Source: Cloacimonetes bacterium UBA3541
Lineage (GTDB): Bacteria; Cloacimonadota; Cloacimonadia; Cloacimonadales; Cloacimonadaceae
DNA length: 49,505 bases
Assembly (NCBI GenBank): GCA_002376725.1
Contig: DFOM01000067.1
Location: forward strand, 1 to 49,505
Direction of reading: 5' to 3'
Of the stretch, positions 19,623 to 27,785 are shown in pieces. The position numbers and the translations under genes were made by a program. Position 1 is the stretch's first letter. Each line of letters opens with the position of its first letter. The notes beneath the pieces were generated by a model. The model saw nothing but the letters and a program-made list of their open reading frames with translations, was not told the origin of the DNA and searched no databases.

Positions 19623-21023
19623 ATGGAGAAAGCAAAGAATAAAAATATATATATTCTGGAGGATATGCCTATATTTGAAGCCATACTTAACTTAGCTTTG
19701 CCCAGTATGTTAAGTATGATAATAAATATATTATATAATCTAACAGATACTTTTTTTATAGGTCAATTAAATGATCCAATTGCTATGGCGGGGGTATCCA
19801 TAGCCCTACCTTTATTTACTATGCAATCTGCAATTGCTGGTATCTTTGGAATTGGCGGTGCGAGTTATCTATCAAGGCTCTTAGGCAAAAAAGATTATTA
19901 TCAGGCAAAAGAGACAGCAACTATCTCCATATTCAGTGCATTAATTATTTCTATTGTTGTGGCTATTGTTGGAATATTGACTATGCCCTTCACTTTAAAG
20001 GCTGTAGGTGCCAGTGCTTTAACCATAGCTCCTGCCAGTCAATATATGCTTTTTATGTTTTTAGGTAGCCCTATAGTCTTTGTAAAATTTACTATGGTCC
20101 AGATGATACGAGGTGAAGGTGGAGCTAAATATTCTATGTACGGTTTGTTTATAGGAACAGGAGCTAATATAATTTTAGACCCCATATTTATCTTTGGATT
20201 AAATATGGGTGTTGCAGGGGCAGCGATTGCAACAGTAATTGGACAGGGTCTGGCAATGCTCTATTATATTTGGTATTATCGTTCCACGCATGCTGTTGCT
20301 GTTCCTGGGAAAAAATATTTACATATCAAATGGAGTATAATTAAAGAAATCCTCTATATTGGTGTTCCTGCTTCTTTAAGTCAGATAATGATGAGTGTAG
20401 GTAATGCTATTACTTATAATCTTGCTGCTTCCTATGGAGACGCATCTGTAGCATCTCTTGGTGTTGCATCCAGAGTATTTTCCATTCCCCTATTTGTTTT
20501 TATCGGAATGTCCATAGGTGTTCAATCACTGATTGGTTTTAACTACGGAGCAGGTAATTATTCAAGGATGAAAAAAGCTATAAGAACTGCTGTAATAGTA
20601 AATCTGGGATTAAGTTTCATCTTCACTTTAATCTTTATTCTTTTCCCTACTGATTTAATAAGGATATTTATCCGTAATGAAGAGATTATTAACATAGGTA
20701 AAAAGGTCTTGGAAGCTTATGTCTGGGCTATTCCTTTTGCTAGTGTGGGTAAGATTTTTATGAGTAGTCTACAAGCTATGGGAAAAGCCATTCCCGCTCT
20801 TATTGTTTCTCTCTCCAGACAAGGATTAATCTACATTCCCGCATTATTAATAATGAATAAATTCTTCGGATTCAACGGACTGGTTTATGCTATGCCTATA
20901 GGTGACGCTTTTACTACTATTCTATCCTTTATCTTTGTCTATTATATTATCCGTAAACTTAAAACTTCACCAGCAGCTCCCATATCTCAAGAATATATTC
21001 CTTTCCCTGCTGATGAAGCTTAA
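19623..21023 (+). CDS. MATE-family multidrug/cation antiporter
   Basis: This 466-residue integral membrane protein has about twelve hydrophobic segments in two similar halves, as expected for MATE exporters that expel organic cations in exchange for Na+ or H+. Typical family stretches are 'NLALPSMLSMIINILYNLTD' near the start, 'GANIILDPIFIFGL' at the end of the first half, and 'GASYLSRLLGKKDYYQAKE' after the second helix. The subgroup looks closer to MepA/DinF-type than to NorM. GGAG precedes the ATG. It is preceded by a promoter box and stands alone between two gaps. The substrate is unknown. Confidence 0.92.
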   Translation: MEKAKNKNIYILEDMPIFEAILNLALPSMLSMIINILYNLTDTFFIGQLNDPIAMAGVSIALPLFTMQSAIAGIFGIGGASYLSRLLGKKDYYQAKETATISIFSALIISIVVAIVGILTMPFTLKAVGASALTIAPASQYMLFMFLGSPIVFVKFTMVQMIRGEGGAKYSMYGLFIGTGANIILDPIFIFGLNMGVAGAAIATVIGQGLAMLYYIWYYRSTHAVAVPGKKYLHIKWSIIKEILYIGVPASLSQIMMSVGNAITYNLAASYGDASVASLGVASRVFSIPLFVFIGMSIGVQSLIGFNYGAGNYSRMKKAIRTAVIVNLGLSFIFTLIFILFPTDLIRIFIRNEEIINIGKKVLEAYVWAIPFASVGKIFMSSLQAMGKAIPALIVSLSRQGLIYIPALLIMNKFFGFNGLVYAMPIGDAFTTILSFIFVYYIIRKLKTSPAAPISQEYIPFPADEA

Positions 21024-21145
21024 TATTTATCGTTCAATGTTTCTACGAGCCTAATAAAAATGATAGTTTATAGTAAAACAAGAAGATTTACTATATAAAC
21101 CTGGTCATTAATGATCCAAAGTTGAATAATAAGATCATATAAATC

Positions 21146-21175
21146 TTGACAGAACAATGTTATTCAAAATATTAT
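21146..21175 (+). promoter_or_regulatory. candidate promoter of the nucleotide-sugar dehydrogenase gene
   Basis: TTGACA (21146-21151) and TATTAT (21170-21175) are separated by 18 bases, the best -10 match among the promoter candidates in this window. The start codon follows at 21211 after AAGGAG. Confidence 0.55.
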
Positions 21176-21210
21176 GCTTTCTTGATTTTTTATAAAGGAG
21201 ACACTTTTTT

Positions 21211-22746
21211 ATGATTAATGTTTCTCTTTCCCCCGAGGGAAAAGAATATCCTTTACCTACTGAAAAAGATAATGCCCGCGAGCGTGAAAACCTGTTAAGA
21301 ATAACGGAAGAACAACGGAAACTCGGCAGAAAGATAGTGGTTGTTCAGGGTTTAGGTTTTGTTGGTTGTGTGATGGCAGCAGTGATAGCTGATGCTACAG
21401 ATGAAAATGGCAATCCATATTATTATGTGCATGGACACCAACGTCCTTCTAAACGTTCTTATTGGAAAGTTCCAATAATTAATTCAGGTGTTCCTCCGGT
21501 TAATTCTTCTGACCCAGAAATCCCTCAGATATTCAAAAGGACTGTATTGGAAAAGAAGAATTTCCGCGCTACTAGCGAAGAATTTGTTTATTCTTTAGCA
21601 GATATTGTAGTGGTAGATATTCAATTAGATGCCGCTAAACCATCATTTGGTGAAGCAGAAAAAGGGTACTGTGACCTTTTAGCTTTTCGTGAAGGTATTC
21701 GCACTCTGGGAGAACGTATACGTCCTGATTGTTTGGTTATGGTAGAGACCACAGTTCCACCAGGAACCTGTGAAAAAGTAGTTAAGCCTATTATGGAAGA
21801 GGAATTTACTAAACGCGGATTAGACATAAGCATTCATCCGCCCTTAATAGCTCATTCCTATGAAAGAGTTATGCCGGGAGAGAATTATGTAGCATCAATC
21901 CGAGATTTCTGGAGAGTTTATTCAGGAATTAATCCAAAAAGCGCAGAGCTCTGTCGCGAATTTCTATCCAATGTTCTAAATGTTAAAGAATATCCTCTTA
22001 CCCAACTGGATAGTACTAATGCTTCAGAATTGGCAAAAACGATGGAAAACACCTACCGTGCTGTTAATATTGCTTTAACTCTGGAATGGGCACGTTATGC
22101 AGAACAGATTGGAGTAGATTTATTCAAAGTAAGAGAGGCTATTCGCAAGCGTAAGGGCACCCATGATAATATGTGCCGTCCCAGTTTGGGTGTTGGTGGA
22201 TATTGTCTAACTAAGGATCCAGTTCTCGCTAATTGGGCTATGCAAACTCTTTTTGAGATTGATGACATTTTAGAAGTGGCAATTAAAAGTGTTAATATTA
22301 ATGATACTATGCCACTTCATACGATAGATATTATAAAAAAAGAAATTCCTAATCTCCGCGATGTAAAAATAGCAATTTTAGGTGTGTCCTATCTGGAAAA
22401 TATAGCTGATACTAGACATTCACCCTCTAAAACACTGGTGGATTTTCTTAGAAAAGAGTTTGCTTTAGTTTACACTCACGACCCTTATGTAGAAGTTTGG
22501 TCCGAGCTGGAAGATGCAAAAGTGGAAAAGGAGCTGAATGCTGTATTACCTCAAGCTGATGTGGTTATCTTCGCTGTAGGACATAACCAATATAAACATT
22601 TAGATCCTGCAGAAGTTGTTGCTATGTGTCAGGGTAAAAAACCATTAATTGTTGATTGTTCAAACTTTCTAACCGATAAGGTCATTAACGAATATAAAAA
22701 ACTGGGTTGTAAGGTTCGTGGTGTAGGCAAAGGTCATATTATTTAA
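21211..22746 (+). CDS. UDP-glucose/UDP-HexNAc dehydrogenase-family protein, divergent
   Basis: Enzymes of this family oxidise C6 of a nucleotide sugar to the uronic acid with two NAD molecules. The protein has an N-terminal Rossmann motif GLGFVG (47-52), the 'ETTVPPGTCEKVV' segment, a central dimer domain with 'NASELAKTMENTYRAVNIAL', and the catalytic Cys332 in GVGGYCLTKDP. A C-terminal UDP-binding domain follows ('ILGVSYLENIADTRHSPS'). It is 511 residues, longer than the usual 420-450. It has about 40 extra N-terminal residues and an insert after the Rossmann helix (about 60-95). The product probably feeds surface polysaccharide synthesis. The exact sugar cannot be told. Confidence 0.85.
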   Translation: MINVSLSPEGKEYPLPTEKDNARERENLLRITEEQRKLGRKIVVVQGLGFVGCVMAAVIADATDENGNPYYYVHGHQRPSKRSYWKVPIINSGVPPVNSSDPEIPQIFKRTVLEKKNFRATSEEFVYSLADIVVVDIQLDAAKPSFGEAEKGYCDLLAFREGIRTLGERIRPDCLVMVETTVPPGTCEKVVKPIMEEEFTKRGLDISIHPPLIAHSYERVMPGENYVASIRDFWRVYSGINPKSAELCREFLSNVLNVKEYPLTQLDSTNASELAKTMENTYRAVNIALTLEWARYAEQIGVDLFKVREAIRKRKGTHDNMCRPSLGVGGYCLTKDPVLANWAMQTLFEIDDILEVAIKSVNINDTMPLHTIDIIKKEIPNLRDVKIAILGVSYLENIADTRHSPSKTLVDFLRKEFALVYTHDPYVEVWSELEDAKVEKELNAVLPQADVVIFAVGHNQYKHLDPAEVVAMCQGKKPLIVDCSNFLTDKVINEYKKLGCKVRGVGKGHII

Positions 22747-22770
22747 ACAGTTATTGAAGTAAAATATATT

Positions 22771-22798
22771 AAAAGGTGGAAGTATATTCCACCTTTTT
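22771..22798 (+). terminator. intrinsic terminator after the nucleotide-sugar dehydrogenase gene
   Basis: AAAAGGTGGAA (22771-22781) pairs perfectly with TTCCACCTTTT around a 5-nt loop and is followed by a run of T. It could work in both directions because the left arm begins with A residues. Confidence 0.88.
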
Positions 22799-22828
22799 TA
22801 TTTTCGTTTCAGCTATGATAATAAAGAT

Positions 22829-22865
22829 AAAAAAAACGGGCATCAGATTTTATGCCCGTTTTTTT
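22829..22865 (-). terminator. intrinsic terminator serving the minus-strand small lipoprotein gene
   Basis: ACGGGCAT (22836-22843) pairs with ATGCCCGT (22852-22859), flanked by eight A on the left and six T on the right. On the minus strand the A run becomes the U tract, placing it about 60 nt after the lipoprotein stop. It can also stop + strand transcription. Confidence 0.85.
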
Positions 22866-22922
22866 AAGGACTGCGCTATTAGTAACGCTGATTTATATTC
22901 AGGGTTACTGAACTTGCGGAAA

Positions 22923-23093
22923 TTATTCAGGCATTGGAACTACTGTAGTATCAGGACTAACTTCTTGAGTAGTATCTATAACCGCAGTAGTATCAATACC
23001 TTGCTCCTGGGTTTCTTTGCTCTTGCATGCAGAGAAAACCAGCATACCGATTAACATTGTAGCGATAAGAGCTATTACGACGATTTTTTTCAT
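22923..23093 (-). CDS. 56-residue lipoprotein, Thr/Asp-rich
   Basis: Read on the minus strand from the ATG at 23093, this short frame encodes a lipoprotein signal peptide (MKKIVVIALIATMLIG) ending in the lipobox FSAC with Cys23. About 33 mature residues rich in Thr, Val, Asp and Glu follow, including three 'DTT' triplets. GGAGG stands at the right distance before the ATG, a TTGACA box lies about 190 nt upstream, and a strong terminator follows, so the gene has every signal of a real unit. No family is recognised; small entericidin-like or structural lipoproteins are possible parallels. The overlapping + strand frame at 22776-23054 is a shadow. Confidence 0.82.
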   Translation of the reverse strand: MKKIVVIALIATMLIGMLVFSACKSKETQEQGIDTTAVIDTTQEVSPDTTVVPMPE

Positions 23094-23285
23094 TTTGATT
23101 CCTCCATTTAGTGAAATCTTATTTTTAGGGTTAATTTTTTTACTTAATTGGCAAATTAAAGCCTTGCCTGGCTCAATAAAATAGAAAGGCTCAAAGCCTA
23201 AAACTCTTTACTAACCTTTCTCACAGTCCTTAAGCACTTCTATATACTGACCTATTAATATCACACAATAAAATATAGTTTATTT

Positions 23286-23291
23286 TGTCAA
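23286..23291 (-). promoter_or_regulatory. TTGACA box upstream of the small lipoprotein gene
   Basis: The minus strand reads TTGACA here, about 190 nt before the lipoprotein ATG. No good -10 is visible at the usual spacing. The implied leader contains a small hairpin, AGGCT-loop-AGCCT, at 23187-23199. Confidence 0.35.
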
Positions 23292-23298
23292 GATTTTT

Positions 23299-24957
23299 CT
23301 AAAAACTTGTTTCTATGCCAGCATGAACCATTCCAGAAGCAAGTGAGGGAAATCCATCCTCTCTATAACCTAAACCATATTCCATCCTTAGAATTCCTAA
23401 ACGAGTTCTAACCCTCAAACCCAATCCTGGAGCAAATAATTTTGCATTAATAGAAGTTTGGGTTCTTGCATATATCCCATAATCAAAAAAACAGTATAAC
23501 ATAGCATCTGGATTTATTAAATAATGTATTTCCAGATTGGACCAAGCTAAACGCCAGCTGATAAATTCATCTTCTTGATATCCTCTTAAAGAATTAAATC
23601 CACCCATAGGATACCATAGATATTCGGCAGAAGTGCTATCATCCAAACTGCATAGATGAAACCCCATAGAGGCATTAAAACGTCTGGATATATTTAAATA
23701 TTGAGTATAGTATGTTTCCAGTGAGTTTATCCATTGCCTTTCTGAAGTTAGGTATTTAAGTGTGTAATTTATACCTATCTCAATTCCCCGAGTTGGATTA
23801 AATATTTGATTTCTGGTATCTAACTGCCAAAAAGCTCCAATGCTATTCGCGGAAGATTTTTCTACTAAAATAGGTCTTCTGCTACCAGGAGATATCTCTT
23901 CCGAGGCTAATTCAATTCCATACTTTTGCTTAGCATGGTAGGAATAAATATCGGTCTGTACAGATGATTTTATCCAGGTGGAGTCTTGCACCATACGTGA
24001 AAGAGCAAGGTCTCCTGATAAAGGTATATTAATCGGTCCAGATTCATGATAAGCGAATTCTAAATTGCTGGAACTGGGATTTTGACGCCAGTTAAGAGCG
24101 ATAGAACGGTCACTTCCCCAGAGATTCAGAAATTTCAAGTTTAGATAGCCCGTCAGTTCTGTTTTTTCGTTCATATTATTTAAGCCCATTATCCCTTCCA
24201 GATAAGTCATCTTTCCTTCTTCCACTTTGATAAGTATACTACCTGGATCAAGGGGTTCTATATGACAGGATTGGATATAACTTTTGGACAGGATATTTTT
24301 TTGGGCAGTTTCAATTGCTTCAGGAGTAATCACTTTTAGCTCATTTAATCCCGAGAGTTTTATTAAGGTTTTATCTTTAGTATATTTATTACCCTGAATA
24401 AAATAAATTTCAGGTTTAAACGGTTTTCCTTCTTGAATGCTGATGTATGCTTCTAAATGGTTATTTAACACTAAAGAATCCAACTGCACTGCTGCAAAAA
24501 GGAAGCCACGCTGATGATATTCCCTTAAGATATTTTCCATCAATCGGGTTAGCTCATTTACACTCACTTCCTTTTTATCGGAAATAAGCAATAAATCTCG
24601 TAATTTTGCCTCAGAAAAATACCTTAACCCAGAAAAGTGTAAGAAGCAATGCTCCGCTGGAATAACTTCTTCTATGTGAAAGGATAATTCCATACCTGTA
24701 TCAGAAAGTGGTATCAAATCTGGATAGGACACCTGGACAAATGGATGCCCTTGATTTTGCAACCAGGTTTGCAAAGAGATTGTAGCCCTATTGATTTCTT
24801 CGGGTACAAATTCCGAGCCAATCTCCAGACCTGAAGCCTGCAACAGCTTATCTTCAACAATGGAGAAGTTTGTATGAAAACTTATCTTCTCTACTATAAT
24901 AGCCCAATTAAAGCTAAGAACACCTAAAGCGAGAAAGATAAGCCAGAACTTTTTCAT
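23299..24957 (-). CDS. Omp85-superfamily outer-membrane assembly protein (BamA/TamA-like)
   Basis: This 552-residue protein starts with a signal peptide (MKKFWLIFLALGVLSFNWA). POTRA-like domains fill roughly residues 20-245; examples are 'VNELTRLMENILREYHQRGF' and 'IQEGKPFKPEIYFIQGNKYT'. A beta barrel then runs to the C-terminus, which ends in Phe as outer-membrane barrels do. 'GGFNSLRGYQEDEF' is the conserved Omp85 barrel motif around L6 (RGY in place of VRGF/Y). It is shorter than BamA (about 800) and closer to TamA in size. It probably inserts or exports proteins or lipids and is a candidate partner for the TamB-like protein. It is 10 nt downstream of lepA on the same strand. Confidence 0.88.
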   Translation of the reverse strand: MKKFWLIFLALGVLSFNWAIIVEKISFHTNFSIVEDKLLQASGLEIGSEFVPEEINRATISLQTWLQNQGHPFVQVSYPDLIPLSDTGMELSFHIEEVIPAEHCFLHFSGLRYFSEAKLRDLLLISDKKEVSVNELTRLMENILREYHQRGFLFAAVQLDSLVLNNHLEAYISIQEGKPFKPEIYFIQGNKYTKDKTLIKLSGLNELKVITPEAIETAQKNILSKSYIQSCHIEPLDPGSILIKVEEGKMTYLEGIMGLNNMNEKTELTGYLNLKFLNLWGSDRSIALNWRQNPSSSNLEFAYHESGPINIPLSGDLALSRMVQDSTWIKSSVQTDIYSYHAKQKYGIELASEEISPGSRRPILVEKSSANSIGAFWQLDTRNQIFNPTRGIEIGINYTLKYLTSERQWINSLETYYTQYLNISRRFNASMGFHLCSLDDSTSAEYLWYPMGGFNSLRGYQEDEFISWRLAWSNLEIHYLINPDAMLYCFFDYGIYARTQTSINAKLFAPGLGLRVRTRLGILRMEYGLGYREDGFPSLASGMVHAGIETSF

Positions 24958-24967
24958 AAACCAAAAA

Positions 24968-26764
24968 CTAATCTCTGTCAGCTTTAAGAACTGCCAGAAA
25001 CGCTTCTTGTGGTACCGAAACAGAGCCTATCTCTTTCATCTTCTTTTTCCCTTCTTTCTGTTTCTCCAGCAGTTTACGCTTCCTGGTCACATCTCCACCA
25101 TAACATTTTGCTAATACATCCTTGCGCAAAGGATTTATAGTGCTCCGAGCAATAATTGTGCCACCAATTGCTGCTTGAAGTGCAATCTTGAAAAGATGAC
25201 GCGGTATTACTTCCGCCAGAGTATCTGTTACACTCTTTCCCCAGCTATGTGCCTTATCTCTATGACAGATAAAGCTCATTGCATCTACCTTCTCTCCATT
25301 AATCAAGATATCCACTTTAACTACCTCAGAAGGACGATATTCCAGAAAAGTATAATCCAGAGATGCATAACCCCTACTAACCGTCTTAAGTTTATCATAA
25401 AAATCAAAGATTATCTCTATTAAAGGCATCTCATAATGCAGAGCAACTCTCTTTTCATCCAGATATTGAATATCTTTTTGAATACCTCGTCGTTCCTGAG
25501 CCAATTTCATAACATTCCCAATATATTCAGTAGGCACTATGATTTCAGTTTCCATATAGGGTTCTTTAATAGTTTCAATGAGAGTCGGATCAGGAAAATC
25601 CGCGGGATTATTAATCAAGACTTCTTGACCATTTTTTAATTTAATTAGAAATCCAACACTTGGAGTAGTGGCAATAATAGGCACATTATACTCTCGTAAT
25701 AGACGTTCTTTGACTATTTCCAGATGTAACATTCCTAAAAAACCACAGCGAAACCCATAACCAAGTGCGGCAGAATTTTCTTTTTCATAAACCAGGGAAG
25801 CATCATTTAATTTAAGCTTTGCCATTGCTTCTACCAGATTTTCATAATCTTCGCTATTGATAGGAAAAATGCTGGAGTAGACCATCGGTTTAGGTTCTTT
25901 AAAACCAGGTAATGGTTCTTCACAACCACCTTTAGCCAGAGTTATAGTATCTCCCACCCGAGCATCTGCTACTTCTTTGATATTGGCAATAATATAGCCC
26001 ACTTCTCCTGCAGTTAACTCCTCTTGGGGAGACAATTTCAAACCCAGATATCCAATTTCTTCTATATCATATTCATGCTCTGTGGCAAAAAGCTTAATCC
26101 GTTCTCCCTTCCTAAGTCTTCCATCAAATAAACGAACTAAGACCACTACCCCCCGAAACATATCAAAGAAAGAATCAAATATCAGTGCTTTAGGTGGAGC
26201 ATCAATATTTCCCTGGGGTGCAGGAAGTTTTTCACAGATAGCATCCAGTAAATCTTTGACCCCTTCTCCATTTTTTGCACTTACCTTCATAATCTCTTCT
26301 GGTAAACATCCTAACAGGTCAGACAAGTCTTGGATAGTGCCTTCTACATCAGCTTTGGGCAAATCTATCTTATTAACCACTGGTAAAATTTCTAAATCAT
26401 TATCCAACGCCAAATAGAGATTGCTTAATGTCTGCGCTTCTATACCCTGAGAAGCATCCACCAGAAGTATGGCACCTTCACATGATGCCAGTGCCCGTGA
26501 AACTTCATAAGAAAAATCTACATGACCAGGTGTATCTATTAAATTTAACACATATTCCTGACTATTATAGCTGTGTATCATACGAACACAATGACTCTTG
26601 ATAGTTATCCCTTTTTCTCTTTCAAGGTCCATACTATCCAGCACCTGGTCTACTTCCACTTTATTCACTAAATGCGTGTATTCCAAAAAGCGGTCTGCCA
26701 GAGTAGATTTTCCATGGTCAATATGCGCAATTATGCAGAAATTGCGGATAAATTCTTGTTTCAT
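24968..26764 (-). CDS. lepA: elongation factor 4 (LepA), ribosome-associated GTPase
   Basis: LepA is a cytoplasmic translational GTPase that acts on ribosomes. From the ATG at 26764 the protein has 598 residues, the family's normal length, and begins MKQEFIRNFCIIAHIDHGKS with the G1 loop HIDHGKS. DTPGHVDF (G3) and NKIDLPKAD (G4) follow. The C-terminus has the LepA-specific domain ending 'RKLLEKQKEGKKKMKEIGSV'. An earlier in-frame ATG at 26803 would add 13 basic residues; the later one is preferred because AAGGA lies just before it and family members start at this point. TTGACA on the minus strand at 26841-26846 is a likely promoter box. Confidence 0.97.
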   Translation of the reverse strand: MKQEFIRNFCIIAHIDHGKSTLADRFLEYTHLVNKVEVDQVLDSMDLEREKGITIKSHCVRMIHSYNSQEYVLNLIDTPGHVDFSYEVSRALASCEGAILLVDASQGIEAQTLSNLYLALDNDLEILPVVNKIDLPKADVEGTIQDLSDLLGCLPEEIMKVSAKNGEGVKDLLDAICEKLPAPQGNIDAPPKALIFDSFFDMFRGVVVLVRLFDGRLRKGERIKLFATEHEYDIEEIGYLGLKLSPQEELTAGEVGYIIANIKEVADARVGDTITLAKGGCEEPLPGFKEPKPMVYSSIFPINSEDYENLVEAMAKLKLNDASLVYEKENSAALGYGFRCGFLGMLHLEIVKERLLREYNVPIIATTPSVGFLIKLKNGQEVLINNPADFPDPTLIETIKEPYMETEIIVPTEYIGNVMKLAQERRGIQKDIQYLDEKRVALHYEMPLIEIIFDFYDKLKTVSRGYASLDYTFLEYRPSEVVKVDILINGEKVDAMSFICHRDKAHSWGKSVTDTLAEVIPRHLFKIALQAAIGGTIIARSTINPLRKDVLAKCYGGDVTRKRKLLEKQKEGKKKMKEIGSVSVPQEAFLAVLKADRD

Positions 26765-26840
26765 TCTTTTCCTTTTTAGTCTTAAAATTATTTCCTTACC
26801 CAACTTTTTATGTTATCCCCACAAATCCTATTATCAGTTT

Positions 26841-26846
26841 TGTCAA
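26841..26846 (-). promoter_or_regulatory. TTGACA box upstream of lepA
   Basis: The minus strand reads TTGACA 77 nt before the lepA ATG at 26764. No standard -10 is visible at 17-18 bases. Confidence 0.35.
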
Positions 26847-27014
26847 TGTTTTTACACAATCGTCAAATTCCAGCTATATATATTCCTTCCTTATTTAATG
26901 AAATCTCTCTAATTGATAGATTCCTATTTTAGACTTATAAACCAAGTAAAACGATATAAGATAGCTATTATGAACTTTTACAACCTGATTATACCTAATA
27001 ATTGCTTTTTATGC

Positions 27015-27044
27015 TTGACATCTAAAAGCGGATTAAAATTAAGG
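27015..27044 (+). promoter_or_regulatory. candidate rpmH promoter
   Basis: TTGACA (27015-27020) is followed after 18 bases by TTAAGG (27039-27044). It lies 65 nt before the rpmH ATG and likely drives the rpmH-rnpA-yidD-yidC-jag operon. Confidence 0.45.
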
Positions 27045-27084
27045 AAAATAAGTAAAATTGTTTTATACATAAGGAGTTATATAA

Positions 27085-27219
27085 ATGAAAAGGACTTATC
27101 AGCCCTCAAATCGCTCCAGAAAGAGCACTCATGGTTTTCGTAGCCGGATGGCAACTCGAAATGGTCGTAAAGTTCTTGCTCGTCGTCGTGCTAAAGGGAG
27201 AAAGACCCTTTGTGTGTAA
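27085..27219 (+). CDS. rpmH: 50S ribosomal protein L34
   Basis: The 44-residue protein starts MKRTYQPSNRSRKSTHGFRS and continues with the conserved RMATRNGRKVLARRRAKGRK segment, the full L34 signature at the usual length. It is a basic structural protein of the large ribosomal subunit. AAGGAG precedes the ATG. It heads the classical rpmH-rnpA-yidD-yidC-jag cluster, and rnpA starts 3 nt after its stop. Confidence 0.97.
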   Translation: MKRTYQPSNRSRKSTHGFRSRMATRNGRKVLARRRAKGRKTLCV

Positions 27220-27222
27220 ATT

Positions 27223-27540
27223 ATGCTTCGGTTGATAACGAAGCATAAGGAATATTTGGAGTTTCGCAATCCAGACCTCTTTCTGCGAACTTCTCATTTT
27301 AATGTTCCGGTTATTGTTTCGCCATTTGAATTTGCAGTTGGCATCACGATTGGAAAAAAGATAGGAAAAGCCCATATTCGGAATAAACTTAAACGGAGAA
27401 TTAAAGCCTGGTTTCACCAGCACAAAAATGAACTACCATCAGGATTTAAACTTAATCTTATTGCTCTTCCAGGTGCAGGTGAATTGAATTGGACTCAATT
27501 ATGCGAAGAACTGAACGAACTAACTCAACGACTTTCTTAG
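27223..27540 (+). CDS. rnpA: ribonuclease P protein component
   Basis: RnpA is the protein subunit of RNase P, which trims the 5' leader of tRNA precursors. The 105-residue basic protein carries the RNR-type signature in 'HIRNKLKRRIKAWF' and the 'VGITIGKKIGKA' strand before it. The N-terminus lacks the common FxxV/GR segment in its textbook form but otherwise aligns. The gene lies between rpmH and yidD, as in most bacteria, and its end overlaps yidD. Confidence 0.93.
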   Translation: MLRLITKHKEYLEFRNPDLFLRTSHFNVPVIVSPFEFAVGITIGKKIGKAHIRNKLKRRIKAWFHQHKNELPSGFKLNLIALPGAGELNWTQLCEELNELTQRLS

Positions 27541-27776
27541 AAGTATTAATCCCTATTCTCCGTTTACCTAATCTGGTTATAATAGGTCTAATACACATCT
27601 ATCAAAAGATGATATCACCCCTCTTGCCTAAGGTTTGCCGTTTTGAACCTTCCTGCAGTAGTTATAGTCTTCAAGCTTTCCATAAATATAACTTTTTTAA
27701 AGCTTTAGGACTAACTATCTGGAGGTTAATACGCTGTAATCCCTTTTGCAAAGGAGGTTACGATCCCCTACCCTGA
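27501..27776 (+). CDS. yidD: membrane protein insertion efficiency factor YidD
   Basis: YidD is a small membrane-associated protein that assists YidC-dependent insertion. The core 'IYQKMISPLLP', 'CRFEPSCSSYS' and 'NPFCKGGYDPLP' are diagnostic, including the conserved cysteines. The start is uncertain: I give the ATG at 27501 (91 residues); a TTG at 27489 is an alternative with a slightly better upstream AGGTG. Either way the frame overlaps the end of rnpA by 40-52 nt, so translation is probably coupled. yidC begins 9 nt after its stop. Confidence 0.93.
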   Translation: MRRTERTNSTTFLEVLIPILRLPNLVIIGLIHIYQKMISPLLPKVCRFEPSCSSYSLQAFHKYNFFKALGLTIWRLIRCNPFCKGGYDPLP

Positions 27777-27785
27777 GGAGTATTA

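Larger units (their letters stand above)
26765..27084. other. divergent intergenic region between lepA and rpmH
   Basis: This 320-nt AT-rich region carries outward-facing TTGACA boxes for lepA (26841-26846, minus) and rpmH (27015-27020, plus). It also has two near matches to DnaA boxes, TTATCCCCA (26813-26821) and TTTTACACA (26850-26858), each one base off the consensus. An origin near rpmH is common in bacteria, but no dnaA is present here. Confidence 0.4.

Noticed and set aside
22776..23054. Plus-strand 92-residue frame
   Set aside because: It runs through two terminator hairpins and lies opposite the small lipoprotein gene, which has its own RBS, lipobox and terminator. No protein-like features are seen in the + strand product.
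26598..27143. Plus-strand frames over the lepA start and the lepA-rpmH gap
   Set aside because: They are antisense to lepA or cross into rpmH and have no RBS or family-like sequence.
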